64,000 nucleotides of DNA from Motacilla alba alba (GCF_015832195.1 NC_052031.1:9549850-9613849); one strand, 5' to 3'; shown: positions 14,157-28,543, counted from the stretch's first letter. The notes: a model not told the origin generated them from the sequence alone. Translations and numbers: made by a program.

Positions 14157-14175
14157 TTTTTTTTTTTTTTTTTTT
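14157..14175 (+). repeat. Poly(T) tract, 19 bases
   Basis: T19 is followed by CCTAG, giving a chance acceptor-like sequence. Confidence 0.93.
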
Positions 14176-16209
14176 CCTAGTGTTAGAAGACAGGAGCTTT
14201 TTTCAAGTTTGCAGGAGGGCATTTTAGACTTGACACTAAAATATGTTATTTGGTTGTATCATGTCATGTGTCATATCTTTATTGTTACAAGAATTGGTGA
14301 GCCTGTGCTGTAACACCAAAGCTTTCTGGAAGGCAAGTTTGTGTAATAAATATTCTGTATGCTTTTTTGAAAACGTTACTTGGTACAAGAGTTTTCATAA
14401 CTTTTGTTCTTCCTTCCTCTGTCCCACGTCCCTGCATTTTATATTGTTGTAGAGTTCTGGTTAAGGTTTATTAGAAACTGAATTTTGGCTGCACTGTATG
14501 CTGAGATATACACAAATTTAATTTCTCTGAGCCTTATTTTGAGGTCAGAGTTCTGTTTTTTCATATACCATTGTCACACTGATAGCTATGGAAGGAGACC
14601 AGGAAGCTAGTCACCTTCGTGTAATGGAATCGTGATCTGCATTTGGCAGGAAAAAAGCAAGCACTTTCCCTGTGCAGAGATAACCTCACAGCTGCCTGCC
14701 CTCTGAGCAGACACTGCTGGGGAGCTTTTTTTGCGTGGGTTCTTTTTGGCTTAATCAATTGATCTTTGTCTGGATACAGTCCTATTCGATTTAATCTTGA
14801 AACCTTGGATGCAAGAGTCAGGAAAATTTTCTGTAGCAGTTTCCTGTAACCAGACTGTGAAAATCTGAGTAGAAAACCCTTTACCCTATTGACAATCCAG
14901 CCAGTTGTGTCTCTCAAGAGCTATTAGAGGCTTCCTCCTGCTAGTCTGAAAAGCTTTTACGTAATGGGGTGGAAAACCACTTTGTCAAAGGGCACAAATA
15001 CCTCTTCAGAGAATTCTGAAAATAGCAACCTTCCTTCCTCATCTGCAGCACAGTAGGGGCCAGCTCAGCAATTACTGTGATGACTAAAGTGCTGATAAAA
15101 CAGCACTACTCGCCCTAAGGAGTCTTGTAAATAAAGATCTCCAAGGCTGTCCCAGTCTTGTGTGGGGTAGCTACAGCAACAGTCCCAGACCTGCCAACAG
15201 AATGCAACACCCTCAAGTCAGATAAGACTGAAAACATGATTTATGTTTACCGTAAAGCTTATTTTCCTACTGTGTTATCCCTAACTTAGAAAGGGCAGAA
15301 TGTATGTACTTTGAAATGTTAACTGAGGCAAGAGATGAATTGCCATTGGCAAGCCATTCTGACCATAGAGTTTTATTTCAGTCACTTGAGTCATTCCTGG
15401 ATAGGTTTTCCAAGTCTCAGTAAATATACTGGATGCTGGTACATGCTCCTATTGCTGCCTACACTTTCATCCATCTGTTATCATGGCACGATTCCTACTT
15501 AGAAGTTGGTCAGACCATTATTCTAGATAAGGGGTGCCAAGGGAGTGTGGGTTTAGACATTAACAAAAGCTCTTCTGCAGGCTATCTCTGCTCTGAGATA
15601 GGATTGCCACATTGATGCCACATGCTTCCTCACCTCATGACATCTGTTGATGCTGAAATGCCAAAAAAAAACCATGTGTAAGTACAAAATGGACCTTTCT
15701 GTTGCCTGTATATGTTGAAAAAATTAATTACAACAGATATGTTTCATGAGATCACATCCTTTTCCAAATACAGAATCACCTTGTTGTTGTTTTTAAAACA
15801 GTTTTATGACTCATCAGCCAGTGAGTCTATTGGTTCAAGAAAGTTTGTATTGGTCCTAAGTCACCAAGGCTCAGTAGCTATCTTAATTAAGACATCTGTA
15901 CTTCAAGGAGCTTGATAATTAAGTCTTGATCATCATCATCATGTTTGATTACAATTTCATCACAAAATAGTGGTTTTGATGTATTATACCACATTTCTCA
16001 TATTTGATTTTAAATTTTTCTCTTGGCCAATCCCTTTCCTTGATCAGTTTATTCAAACTATTTGCTTGGTAAAGGAATAAGTTATTTTAGAGTAAGTTCT
16101 AAAATGTGCTCAAACACATGATCAGATGTGGCTTGAATTGTAGCAGTTTGACAAACCAAAGATCAGCTGAGCTGTGGTACCTACCCATGTACTGAAGTAC
16201 CCACCCTGC

Positions 16210-17112
16210 CTGATGAGTGCTCCCTCAGTAAATTCACAGATGACATCAAGATGGGTGGGGATGTTGACATGCTGTGGGGTGGGAAAGCTCTGGAGGGATC
16301 TGGAATAGCTGGATGGATGGGCTAGCATCAGTGATACTGAGGTTTAACAAGGAAAGTGCTAGGTCCTGCCCTTGGGTGACAAGAACTCTATGCAATATTC
16401 CAGGCTTGGGGGTGAGTGACTGGAAAGTTGCCTGGTGGCAGGATTTGGGGATGCTGGTTGAGAGCCATCTGAACACAAGCCAGCATGTGCCCAGGTGGCC
16501 AAGAAGGCCAATGGCATCCTGGCTGTGTCAGGTACAGTGTGGCCAGCAGGACCAGGGCAGTGATTGTTCCCCTGTACTCAGCAGTGGTGAGGCCACACCT
16601 CAGATCCTGGGGTCAGTTCTGGGCCCCTCACTACAAGAAAGACATTGAGATGCTGGAGAGAGTTCAGAGAAGTGAACAGAGCTGGAGAATGGTCTGGAGC
16701 AAAAGTCTAAGGAGGAACAGTTGAGGGATCTGGGGCTGTTTAACATGGAGAAAAGGAGGCTCAAGAGGAACCTTATCACTCTCTACAACTCCTTGAAAGG
16801 AGGTTTAGTGAAATGGGGGTTGGTCTCTTCTCCCAAGTGGCAAGTGACAAAATGACAAGAAACAGCCTCAAGTTACACTAGGGAAGGTTTAGATTGAGTG
16901 TCAGGAAAAATTCCTTCACCAAAAGGGATGTCATGCATTGGAACAGGCTGTCCAAGAAAGTGTTGGAGTCACCATGCCTGGAGATACTTAAAAGACATTT
17001 AGATGGGACATTTGAGGACATAATTTAGTGGTGGACTTGGCACTGCTGGTTTAACAGTTGGATTCCATGACCTTAAAGGTATTTTTTGACTTGAACACTT
17101 CTACGATTCTAT
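16210..17112 (+). mobile_element. CR1 LINE, 5'-truncated, about 0.9 kb
   Basis: This is the longest repeat copy here. It begins inside the reverse transcriptase at the ECSLSKFTDD-like box (FTDD at 16233-16244, the counterpart of the family's FADD catalytic motif). It runs through decayed C-terminal coding sequence ([11 protein letters not shown] and [18 protein letters not shown] are readable in separate frames) and ends in the CR1 3' tail with GGATTCCATGACCTTAAAGG and ACGATTCTAT. Frameshifts and stops break it, so it is not mobile. It is inserted in the same orientation as PCLO. Confidence 0.93.
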
Positions 17113-20100
17113 ATTGAATATCCACTGTTAAATGACTGCAGAGAATTAGTATGACATTTTAATGAGTTAGCTTATGTCATCATAACAGCATTAAGGGATG
17201 ATAAGACAACTTTGTTACAAATGTGACTAAATATATGCCTGTAACACATTTTAAAATTTAGTCAGAATGGGAATGAACATTTAGTCATGTGGGGGAGATA
17301 CACTGGAAGCTAAGTTAGGCAAGCTATAACTTCTTTGTTTATAACAATATTCTCAGCTTATTCTTACTTTGTTTTAAAATGTATTTAACTAAACATTGGT
17401 AGAAGTAGTGTAATCACAAGGAACTATTCTGTTTTAATTTGTACTGCAGTGGGCTGAAACTGCACATGCTGGTAGTTACATGAGCTTATCTAATGAGAGC
17501 TTCTTCATTAAGCACCATATCATGATTGTGTTCACTGATGTGTGTGAATCCTTGTATATAAATATTTATAGGAGTTTTCTTCTATAACTTAGGATGTTTC
17601 TAACAAGTTTTTCACTACTGTTTCATAAACAGAAGTTGAAGTAGAAATGTAACTACTTTTTATGCCAAAGAATAATGAGGCCTGTGAGATTCCATTTTAG
17701 ATCTTATTCTCCATTCACTTATTTTCTAACATTGTTTGTAGGATGATTGCTGGGGCCTGTTTGTTGTTATTTTTAATTATATTTGAACTTTTTAAATCAG
17801 CATTATTAAGACTTTAATTTAATATTTTAAAAAGAATTTGAAGTCACAACTTCTACTATAGTAAATGTACATTTTAAATACGAAGTTCATTGAAGAAATG
17901 GCAAGGATTTTGGATCAAAATCTGAGTTTTCCTGTTCTGTTCCTGGTGCACACTGAGACTGGGTGGGATTCAGATAAAGATTACTATCTCTAAATTTGGT
18001 TGACTACAAATAGGTATCCATCCTCCTCTTGCAGTAAGTGAAGATCCAGTCAAACCACCTGATGGAGCCTAGAGAGGGAATTGGGTATCCTAGAGGGGTG
18101 CCATTAGGAATACATCTTAATGTGAGCTCTTGATAATGTCAACTCAGAACTCTAGACAAAGATTGAGGTGCCTAAACATAATGACCTGATACCATTTCAA
18201 GCATGCTAAATTATCATTCTTTTCTTGCTTGTTTGCAATACAGAGGGCATAGGTCTTCTGTAAATACTGGCTGATATCTTCCAGCTCCTTTTTTTGTGTT
18301 TTGGAGTGTTAATGAATATTTTTAAGTGAAAAGACTTCTCAGTAGAAGGTGGTGTCTTGCACTTCTACATATGTGGCTTTTTCACATTTTGGCAATATGA
18401 AGAAATCACATTATCATTATTTTTTTCTAAGTATTTTTCTCAAAAAGAATCACTCAAAACAGAGTTTCAACACAAAACAAACCAACCCAAAACCAATTTC
18501 TTTACATGAACATACACATTTCCCATCCCTATGCAGTAGTTTGTCTGTAAATCTCTGAGCACCACAAAAACATTCCTTATGTGTCCTGTTGGTTGACAGT
18601 TTCTATCAGTGTTAAGTAATCATTTCTTTGCACATTGGCTGTCACTTCAGACACATAAGATTAATCAGTGCCTTTCATAACACCCTTCTGGAAATGGAAG
18701 TTCTTAGTGCACTTATCTTTTCTTCTCATTGTTTTCTTCTTCCTTCTTTCTGTGCATGTCAGTGAGAGAGAGACTGTGAAGACTTTAAGGGAAATGGTGC
18801 TGAATTAAATTAAATGCTTAAATAAACATCAAATAAGTTCTCTAGAGTGGAAGTGAGTTAATGTTTTCTGAATGCTGGCAAAACAAGAAAGTAAGATTAC
18901 AGTTGGGCAGTAATTATAAAAATTTCTTCATGGGAAAAAAAAATTCAAACTTTAGACATGACAAAAACATTGGAGAAAGAGTCATTTGAAATTGGGCAAG
19001 AAACCTTTACTACCTTAATCTCTAGATTTTTACAAAATATTCCCAGGTTAGATATTTTGGAATGCTTTAGAAGAGACAATTTCATATTTAATCTCTACCT
19101 GATTTGAGTGAAGGTTTATTCTTCAAATCTCCATGAAGTCTGGGGTAGATTAATTTAATTTTTTAAAGGATTATAATTTTCATATGTAATTACATTGTAA
19201 AAATGAGTTTAAAACTTCTATTTATATTCAAAATCCTCAGTGTAGCTTTTTGATATCTAAGGCTGCATTAATATGTAGTCATTTATTGATCATTTATAGC
19301 AAGTGGTGGCAGTTTTTTTTATTTAAAATGTATCATACAGACTGTTTGTCTCTTTCAGACCATAAGAACTAGAGACATGTTTATCATATTCCTTTTTTTA
19401 CCCATTTAGAATACTGTTCATGTCATAGAGTAAGCATTTTATGGTATAACACCTAAATTATTCGTGTCGGTATGTCACAGAGTGGCTCAAGCCCTGTGCA
19501 TCTCCATGAATAGAACAGTGATTCCAGTCCAGGTGTACCTCAAAGGAACCTTAGATTTAATTTACCTCTTGCAGAAGTAAACAAGAAATTTCTGTAGTCT
19601 GAAGTGATTTCCTTTGACCCTGTCTCAACAGCAAGAAATATGTGTGAATGACTCTGTCAGGCTTCATTAAAAGCAGATCAGCAGATGGCTAAACACTGAA
19701 TCCTGCTCCTGACAATCACTTTCTGTAGGTGTAAAAAAAAGCAAAACCTTAACTTGTCTGAGCAATAACAAAGGAGATGCTAAACCTTAATCTCTCCCTA
19801 GAATCCAGTAATTTCTTTGAAGTGTTTTCTGTTGAAGCTAAGCATTCTGTTCCTATGAATTACTGGGAAATTGCATTTTGTGTCATGTCAGACATAAAAA
19901 ACTCAGTGCACTCTCTCAGTAGACACCATGCACTGTGCAAACTGGTTTCAAAGATGCCTAATCACACTTTCTATTCATCCTGATACACCTTGGATTATGA
20001 ATGCTGTGAGTTTTACTGGATTCTGCAGGTTTTGTGCTATAAGAATATACCTCTGATTTCTCATGGGAATTGTGCATTCACACTGTTGTTTGCAGAGAGA

Positions 20101-20945
20101 TTAACAAAGGTAAATATTCAAATGTTTTCAGCATTTATTGTTCTATTTAGAAAAAGCAGAGATATACTCTAAAATGTATATCCTATAAGGAAATACAATA
20201 AGGTAGAATAGTAAATTTGGACATTTTTATAATAGTTCTTTACTTATTTTTATATTATGACTTATGACCATAGTTATATCTCTTGTACAGCAACATAAAA
20301 TACATGCTGATGCCTGTGTGTCTTGAGTATACTTGTAAAGCTGAATTCTACCTTCAGTCAGAATCAATTCTGTTAAAAAGTACGTTTGACTCTTTGCTCT
20401 TCAATAACCTCTGAACTTCTCAGTGAACTTCATTTCAATGAGCCATGGCTAACCTGACAAAACAGCATGTTGTCAAGAAGGTTGCTATCCTAGAAGAATG
20501 AATAAAAAGAAAATAAAATTTCCTTCTAGAGAAATAGCCTATGCTACAGATATGTTCTGGGGTTAAAGGCACGTGGACTTGCAACAATATATGAGTGCTT
20601 CTGAAAAGGATTTTCTAAAATACTGCTTGCTTTAATTTTTCAAGATAATTTAACATAGTAAAATAAATCAATAGAAAATGGAAAAATAAATTAAAAATAA
20701 TATCTGTCATAGGAAATTCAGAAATTCTTGATTTACATGTTCAGCTCCACATTATCCCCCTGCTTTTAGGCTCTCATGTACAGTAATTGACACTGTCAAG
20801 TGTTCAATCACTGTTTTATTGGATTTTTCACTGTTCATAGTCAAAAGTTTCCAAATTACATGTAGGTATTACTGAAGACTTCCTCTACCTCTTGTTTATT
20901 TATTTAGGCAGGTATTCAAGGTTATCATCTTTATTTTTCTTCATT

Positions 20946-21058
20946 GTGCGTTGGTTTTGGTTGTGGGCTTTTTTGGGGTCTTTGGTTTTTGTTTTTGGGT
21001 TTTTTTTTGGGTTGGTTTTTTTTTTTTTGGGGGGTGGTGTTTTTTGGTTGTTTGTTGG
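20946..21058 (+). repeat. G/T-rich low-complexity tract
   Basis: About 113 bases are almost entirely G and T on the + strand (one A-free run with only a few C). They include five runs of three or more G, separated by long T runs. In the PCLO pre-mRNA this would be U/G-rich. Confidence 0.92.
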
Positions 21059-24000
21059 ATAGAAGGGAGGGGCAGATTGGTATGGTTTGTTTTGAGTTTT
21101 TTTCCTGAACAGCAGAATTTCTAATATAAACTCTAATTGTGCAATTTATGTATAGAATTTCTTCTATACTATCATGTATTAGAGAGCTAAACTAAGCAAC
21201 AAAGCAACATGGTTTGTCTTTTACATTTGGTACTTCTCTCATAATGTTCTTATATTCCTGAATGTGTTTAAATTTACATATGCTAGAGACAGATTATGTT
21301 CAGAAAATCTGAATTCCGATTCAAAATAGTGGTTATTATGGTAAGACCCAATTGCACTATTCTTTTCAGTATAGGTATTTAAAATAATGAACTTAATAAA
21401 AATTCTCACTACAGCTCTTGCATGAAAATGGAGTCAGAAAATCATGGAAAAGCTGTCATGGACATAAAATTAAATTGTAATTCATTGCAAAAAGTTGTTC
21501 ATAAGAGTAAATTGCAGAATTAAACAGGACTGAACAACATGGAAGTATAAGAATTTACAATTAAGTACCAATTTGCAAATTGTAGTAATGACCAAACTAC
21601 ACTCTTTTAAGAGCTTATCTGTAATGCAAATAATCTATGCTATGCTATCTATGCCATTTTAGAGGTTATCATTAACTTGTATCAAATTAAATATGAGTGA
21701 ATTCATTCATAGTGTTCATTCAGAATTAAACTCTATTCTTAGTTAGAAGGAAGAATCAATCTGTTTTTATTTTCAGCTACAATACTTGAACTGATCAGAT
21801 ATAACAATTCCCTTTAGTGTCTTTTAAAAAATAAATTTCTCCTGAATAAATTGAAATATTTAATGGAATAGTGAAAAAGAAAGTGTTACTGCTGTATTGA
21901 AATTATGTTCTTGTCCAACACAATGGATATAATGAGACCATAAGCAATATAAACTATTAGTAATCTAATAATAAGTTGTGGAACAAGTTATAGACTGAAA
22001 CTGCTTGTACTGTTGATCCGCATGTTTCCTGGAATGTTTTTAGCACACAACAACTTATAATAATAAGGTCAGTTGATGGTCATAATTTGCATAATAACTT
22101 GCAAAATACTACCACAGCGAGTCTGGATGGAGTCATTCTGGTTTGGGCTAAATTGCTTTTAGGGGAAAGGGCTAGCAAAGACTTACAGACCCGAGCTCTG
22201 CCGTGCCACTTGAACTCAGTTTTGTGAACAAACATCGACCCATTTGTTTTAGGATGTGGCCATGGGGCCCTGCCCATTAGGGAGACTGGTGGCACAAAAC
22301 AGCCCAACCTGTACCTTGAGTGGAATGCTGTAATGGCTAAGCAGGGTACAGATTTAACATCTAATGTTCTCTCTTAAAATGTGTTAGGCCTGTGTTGTAT
22401 TCCATTTTAAGACAGATAAATAAGACTTGTCTTTGTGAGAAGCATGCTTCTTACATACCCTGTAAAGTTAGTAGTTCCTAGCTCAGGTATATTGTCAGGT
22501 GTTTCAAGTCAGGTAAGAATTATGTCCCACTGACATCCATTCTCCTTTATCTCAGATGGTGTTTATACACTTGAAGAGGGGGAAATAGATTTACAGTTCT
22601 GTGCTTCTTGGTTCTTTTTTTGTATTTTCCAGAAAAGATGCTGAGCAGCCTTCTAAAGTTGTCTTTCTAGCACTTTCAAATTATTTTTTTCCATCATCTT
22701 TTTTGTTAATTACTAAAGCATGATCTGCCAAATTAACTATTTATGAAATTGAGTTGATTCCAATTAAGATTATGTTGAGTCTGAGTATTAAATTAGAATA
22801 TTTAATTTTTATGTCAAGGTTGGGTGGTGAGTACTACTAGACTCCACACTCAGAAACTTTAAATTTGCAGGTAAAACAAACATACATATCCCCACACAAA
22901 GCATGTCAAATATTCTCTTTAGCTACTGTGGGCTGAACAGATATGAATAACTTTAGTTAAAGTCTTCTATATTAAAGGAATAGCTAATCTTTCTGCAATC
23001 CAAATACTCATTTTTTTCACAGATTCTGCACAGGAAAAATTTGATTACCTTAGAAAAATTTTATATCTTAAGTCATCTGTTTAGGATTAACTTCAACAGA
23101 CCTACAGACCTCCCTTAAATCACAATGAATCTTTAACTGTTTGGAAGTGTTTTATTGGAAACACATAATCTCAAGTTAGCTGTTGGGATTTTTTGGCTTT
23201 TTTTTTTCCCAATGGCAATTATTGATGGGCATTGAAGCACATTAACAGAATGTTACAGCAGTCACGGCTGTGCGTCTCTTCTAGGTGTGTATTGCATAAG
23301 TCAACAAATGCTGCTTATTACATCAAGACTGGAGAGTGTTTATCATCCAGAAGTCTTTTATGGGGGTGAAATAATAATGGTATTCCAAAACTTTTAGAAA
23401 CCTAACTAGAGTTTGTGAAACTAATTTCTATAATCTTGATATTTATAATGGCCACACAGTCCCTGTGTAGAATTTTAAAAAGGCCGTAGAAGGAGTCCTA
23501 TTCATGGATGAGAAATGATCTATACATTTTTTTCTGTCATTTTTCTGGAATACCATAGAAATCAGGAGTTTATAACATTTATCATCAAACTTTTGGGATA
23601 TTTCCTTTTCTACAAATATACAATTTAATTTCCTCAAAATTAATGTGAGCAAGAAGCAAAAGGAAATACAGACACTAAACCAAAGATCAGTTGCTGGGCT
23701 TATGTCTGGTTCACTAAACTGTCTAAAATAAATCATAAATTCTCCAGATACACTTTGACTATTCCACAGAATGCTGTAATGGTTCTTTTTCTTATGAACA
23801 TTGTGAATTTAAGTCCGAGCAGGAATGACATCCTGAAACGAACAAACTATCTAAATGCAGCTTGTCATCATCTGTATAAGACATAAAGAAGAATGGTGGA
23901 GACTGAAAAAGGAATAATATTTTAAAAAACATAACATAGGTCTCTAGAATCTGATCTTATAATAAACAACCTAGATCAGACAGAAAAGCTAAAGAAGATA

Positions 24001-24664
24001 AATGGATATTTAAATATATTTATATAATATTTAAATATTAATATTTGCACCTCACCTGTTGTGGTACCAGATTTGCTGGGGGTTTTTTGCATCTGTACTC
24101 TGCAGATTAGCCTCATGTTTGCTTATATCTGACATGACATTTGCATAGATTGGCAAAGTTCTCAGTTTTACAGAGGACATTTGTAAATCTCACCAGGTAA
24201 AAGTGAGATCAAAATCAGATACTGCTTACCTATCTAGTGGATCTGTGCTCAGAGTGATAAACTGTCAACCATGAATGCCAGAATCATTTATTCCTGCAAA
24301 AATAATTGTAAAAGGGATAGAAAATGGCAAATTCATAATGCCTTCTTGTCACATAGATTGGAATGAGAACAAAAAATATCACAAACTATTTTTTTTATGA
24401 TGAAAATTGTCAAGCTGTAATGAGAACAGAAAGTAGCACAAAATAGATACCACTTCTCTGAGCTTCCTAAAATGTGAAATTTCTGTTGCCATCAAATGGT
24501 ATTTTTCAGGTTCTTTTAGTTTGCTCATTCTGCAGTGGTTTTTTTGTTCCCTTAGCTGTTTCTACGTGGCTCATTAAAAATATGCACAGATTATAAAAAT
24601 GTAATGTGGTCATGCAGTTTTTTCACAAGATATTTTAGAAATACTTCATGCCTTTCATCATTGT

Positions 24665-24679
24665 AAAAAAAAAAAAAAA
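24665..24679 (+). repeat. Poly(A) tract, 15 bases
   Basis: A15 follows CATTGT. Confidence 0.9.
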
Positions 24680-24914
24680 GTAAGATTATGACACTTCCCA
24701 GCTAAGCATGGAGAGTTGAAACCAAGTAGAATTGATCCTGGTCAGCTTGAGGAGGGTTGTGGGTGGTGTGGGGCAGCAAATATAAACTGCACTCACATGG
24801 AGTGGGATTTAAGAAAAGTAGCTTGAGTCTTAAATGCTGCATTATGTTTAGTATGACTTTTAATATTTTCTATAACTTCATTTATGTCTTTTATCTATTT
24901 ATAGTTTTTTGTTG

Positions 24915-24933
24915 TTTTTTTTTTTTTTTTTTT
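24915..24933 (+). repeat. Poly(T) tract, 19 bases
   Basis: T19 is preceded by GTTTTTTGTTG. It accounts for the poly-Phe and poly-Lys open frames here. Confidence 0.93.
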
Positions 24934-25520
24934 ATTAAGACTGAGTATGACATATTTTCTGATCTCCAGAAATTCTGGAAACTTAGTGAGTTAATTTCCT
25001 GATTGGTGGCACAAAAGAGTCTATCAAGCATACATGTTCTGGATAGTCCTGTTGACAAAAAGGTTTCACTTTCTGACATATTGATTAAAACAGATTCATA
25101 TTAAAAAGCTCTTAAAAATTATATTTAGGCTCCCGTGATTCTGTGATAATTTTTCAAGCCCTGCTTTTGCAGACAAAATCCTTTTACAACAAATCAACAA
25201 TGACATGTTTTTCAAATCAAACCAGCAAACATACAGCTTCCAAGAGAGTTCATCAGGTTTTAGAGAGGAAGCTCTAAAGGCAGATTAGCCAGTCCTACAG
25301 TGAAGCATTTTTATTTGTGTTTTTACCATACTTACTGCTGTTATATAACACAAAGTGGTTACCAAACCATGATAAATAGAGCAGCACTCATTTCCTCTTT
25401 TTTAAACAATTGTTTTTTTCTGAGAAGGATCATTATTGATGGAATAGGAGTAAAATGTGTGTTTTGTAAACTTGTTGCCCCCAAGTCCTCTGGGTTTTGC
25501 TGTGCTTTTGTTTTTTGTTG

Positions 25521-25535
25521 TTTTTTTTTTTTTTT
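25521..25535 (+). repeat. Poly(T) tract, 15 bases
   Basis: T15 lies in a T/G-rich stretch starting near 25496. Confidence 0.9.
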
Positions 25536-28512
25536 GAGTTTTTGTTAAACATTTAAAACATTTCCTACTTTTACTCGTGTATCTGCTTTTTAAATTAGTC
25601 TCTGTGGGTTGTTGATTTAATTATTTAATTCAGGGAGTGCTTTTACGTAAAACCAGACAAAACCAGGCTTACTTCTTCTCTGTCTTCATGTGTTCAGCAC
25701 AGTTTATTCTACAATTTCCTAGATAAACTTTTATCATTAAATACTCAATTTTGTGGCAGATATGGCTTTGTTTTCCTACCTCCATGATCAGCATTGTCAA
25801 TTAAATTCATTAATGATTATTGACAGCAATGCTATTCCTGTAAGTCATTTCTAAGGAATGTTTTGGCAATATTATGCACCAGCTACAAATTAGTTCTGTG
25901 AGGTGCAATGTCCCATGAAGAATTTATTGGGCAAATACTCTATTAGAAAGAGAGAACTGAAAAGAGCTGGTATTATCTGAGTGAGCTACACACTTACTAA
26001 AATACATTATAGTTGTAATGAACATTTTTAACTATGATGGAGAAATAGCTAATGAAGCATTGAAGGATAATGTTTTTTCTAAGTGCCAATGAAGCATAAT
26101 CAGGGAGATTGAAGCAAAATCTTAATAAATGAATGAAGCAAAATAAAATTAATCTGTCAGATTGGTTACAGAGGTAAATGTTCAGTCAACAATAAGAGCT
26201 CTTAAGATGACAGATTTTTTGAATCTAGGTAGGCATTTTGGGCATGATTTCACTTCCCAAACATCACTGTGGAATGAGCAGTCAGCTGAATTAGTATTTG
26301 CACTTTCTTTTTTTTTTTTCAGATACTGGTGAAATATAAACACTTTGTGGTTGCAATTAAATATCTTTTACACAATTTTAAATGTATATTACATCATATC
26401 TGAAAACATAGCAGTAGAAACTCAAGTTTTTTGGAAGAAAAAGTCTGCTTAGTTGTTTTTGCAGAATAATTAAAATGATTGCATCCAAGTTCTATCTTTA
26501 AAGAAAAAAGATTATTTCTGAAGTACTGGGTTTATATTAAATGCAGATGATTGCAGGACATAATTTTAACTGTTTTGATGTACAAAAAATTCACTTCTGC
26601 ACACTGGAAACTGCTTCCAGATCTGCCCTTGAAGACAGATGTGAACTTTCCACTTCATTGCCTAGAAATGTTTTTTTAAAAGAGCTCCATAAATGGTTCA
26701 TTTTACAAGCAGACTGCATATTATTCTGGTGTCAAAAACTTGGGAATTGATTACATGGACTATCATACAGATATGATAATTTCTGATGTGTTTTAGGATG
26801 CAATTTGAATTCTCTGGGCCTTACATCTGCAGTTATGATCTCTGTAATACACTCTTCATGATTTTATATCTGCAGCTCTCCATAACCCATTTTGATAAAG
26901 GCTCTTGCATTCTGAGGTTATTTAAAATTTCTATCAAACTATAGTATAATTGTTGTGGGTTTTTTGTTTTTACTCAGGCAGATGCATATTTTACTAGAAG
27001 TGTGTTGGGGTTGTTTTTTAATTGGCTTACATGATATATATTATTAAAAATAGAATGTAAATGCAAATTCCTAATTTAAGCTATATAATTTAATAGAACT
27101 ATGAGTAAGTTTCTATTCAAATGATATATTTCTTTAGAAGAAAAAAACCCAAATTATATCCTGGTTTTATAAATGATGAAATAAAGTGTGAATGCAGTAG
27201 CTAAATTTTTCAGATGCCACAAAACCAAGAACTAAAAATTATTTTGAACAGTTTTACAAAAAGGCTGTTGTATCTTTTTGAGGTTTTTTTGGTGGAAATT
27301 GTGATAATTTTAGGAAAATAAGGAGATTTAGAGATCACCAACAAATTCCATAATTCCATCCCACTGTTTTGTTTGGGGATTTTTTTTTCTGTAAATGCTA
27401 TTTCATTGGTTTGACACCATTCCTTATGGGTATCCTGAGGTGAATGGAGAGCTTGTAAGTAGCACAAAGCTGTGGGTCTGTCTCTGAAGAGGAATAAATG
27501 AACAATACAAGTGGTTGTAACATTTTTGCTGAGGATTGTTAGACAGAAAAGTGGAGGAGCTGCCTGGGTGAGACCCTCACTTCACTTGAATCATCAGGAT
27601 CCCATTGGCCATGTGAGGGCTTTCATAGCCCAGAGAGCAAAGATAAGCAGAAAGTTTTGGAGGTTGGGGTGGGTTTTTTGGGGAGTTTTTTCATTTTGTG
27701 TTTTTTGGCTTTTTTACTTTTTACTTTTCATCAAACCACTGTGAGCTATTCACTTCTCTGTCATTTTTATCTCCAGATGTTTGTTCTTGACTCATAAGAG
27801 AACATACAATTAAATTAATTAGAAGCTGACATTAGTATCACTTATCCTGGAAGACTGAGGATTACATCATGTTATTTATGACATAAACAGGTTCTTTAAA
27901 AGGGTGTTTCCAGGATTGATAAAATGCTTCAAAATTAATTAAGACTTGAAAATTGACTTTTAATGAGAAAATAAGATCAGTCTATCTTGAATAACAGCAA
28001 CACATCTGACAACATAAAACTTCAAATGAATGTTGCTCTTATTTGTTTGTTATTTATGTTAAGGATTATTTTTTGCCATTTTGAGTTTTTTAATAAGGGA
28101 TGAAAATATAGAATTCAGTCCATAGTTTGGAGAATTAAAATTTTTGTTTGTTTTTTTGGGACAGATGTTCATATTTTTGGTTTAGAAGTAAGAGAACTGT
28201 GTGCTTTTGAAAGAGAGTAAAAACAGCAGATAACTTTAAAACTCAGTAACTCTTTATATTAAGAGTATTTTAACATATTTCTAAAACTCTTCAACAATTT
28301 TCAATTTTTTCTGAAAGTTTTACTACGGACACTTGAGCAACAAATACCCTTTTAAAACATGGTTCGAGAGAGGCCATGCTTTCAAGATAAAAGTTAAGCT
28401 TCTGTACAGTTTCTGTAGTCATTGTAAGAATGATACAAATATTAACCACAAGAATAGGGTTTGTCAAACCTGACATAAGGGACAAAACTATTAAGTATGA
28501 ATACATTATGTA

Positions 28513-28543
28513 TAGTAGTAGTAATAATAATAAGAATAAGAAT
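28513..28543 (+). repeat. Imperfect trinucleotide repeat (AGT/AAT)n
   Basis: AGTAGTAGTAATAATAATAAG is followed by AATAAGAAT. Confidence 0.85.

Noticed and set aside
16274..16724. Two overlapping open frames resembling reverse transcriptase
   Set aside because: They are pieces of one truncated, frameshifted CR1 element, not host genes.
25090..25150. Possible CR1 end (CGTGATTCTGTGATAA)
   Set aside because: Only the octamer-like end and a vague CTTAAAAAT segment match; too little to call.
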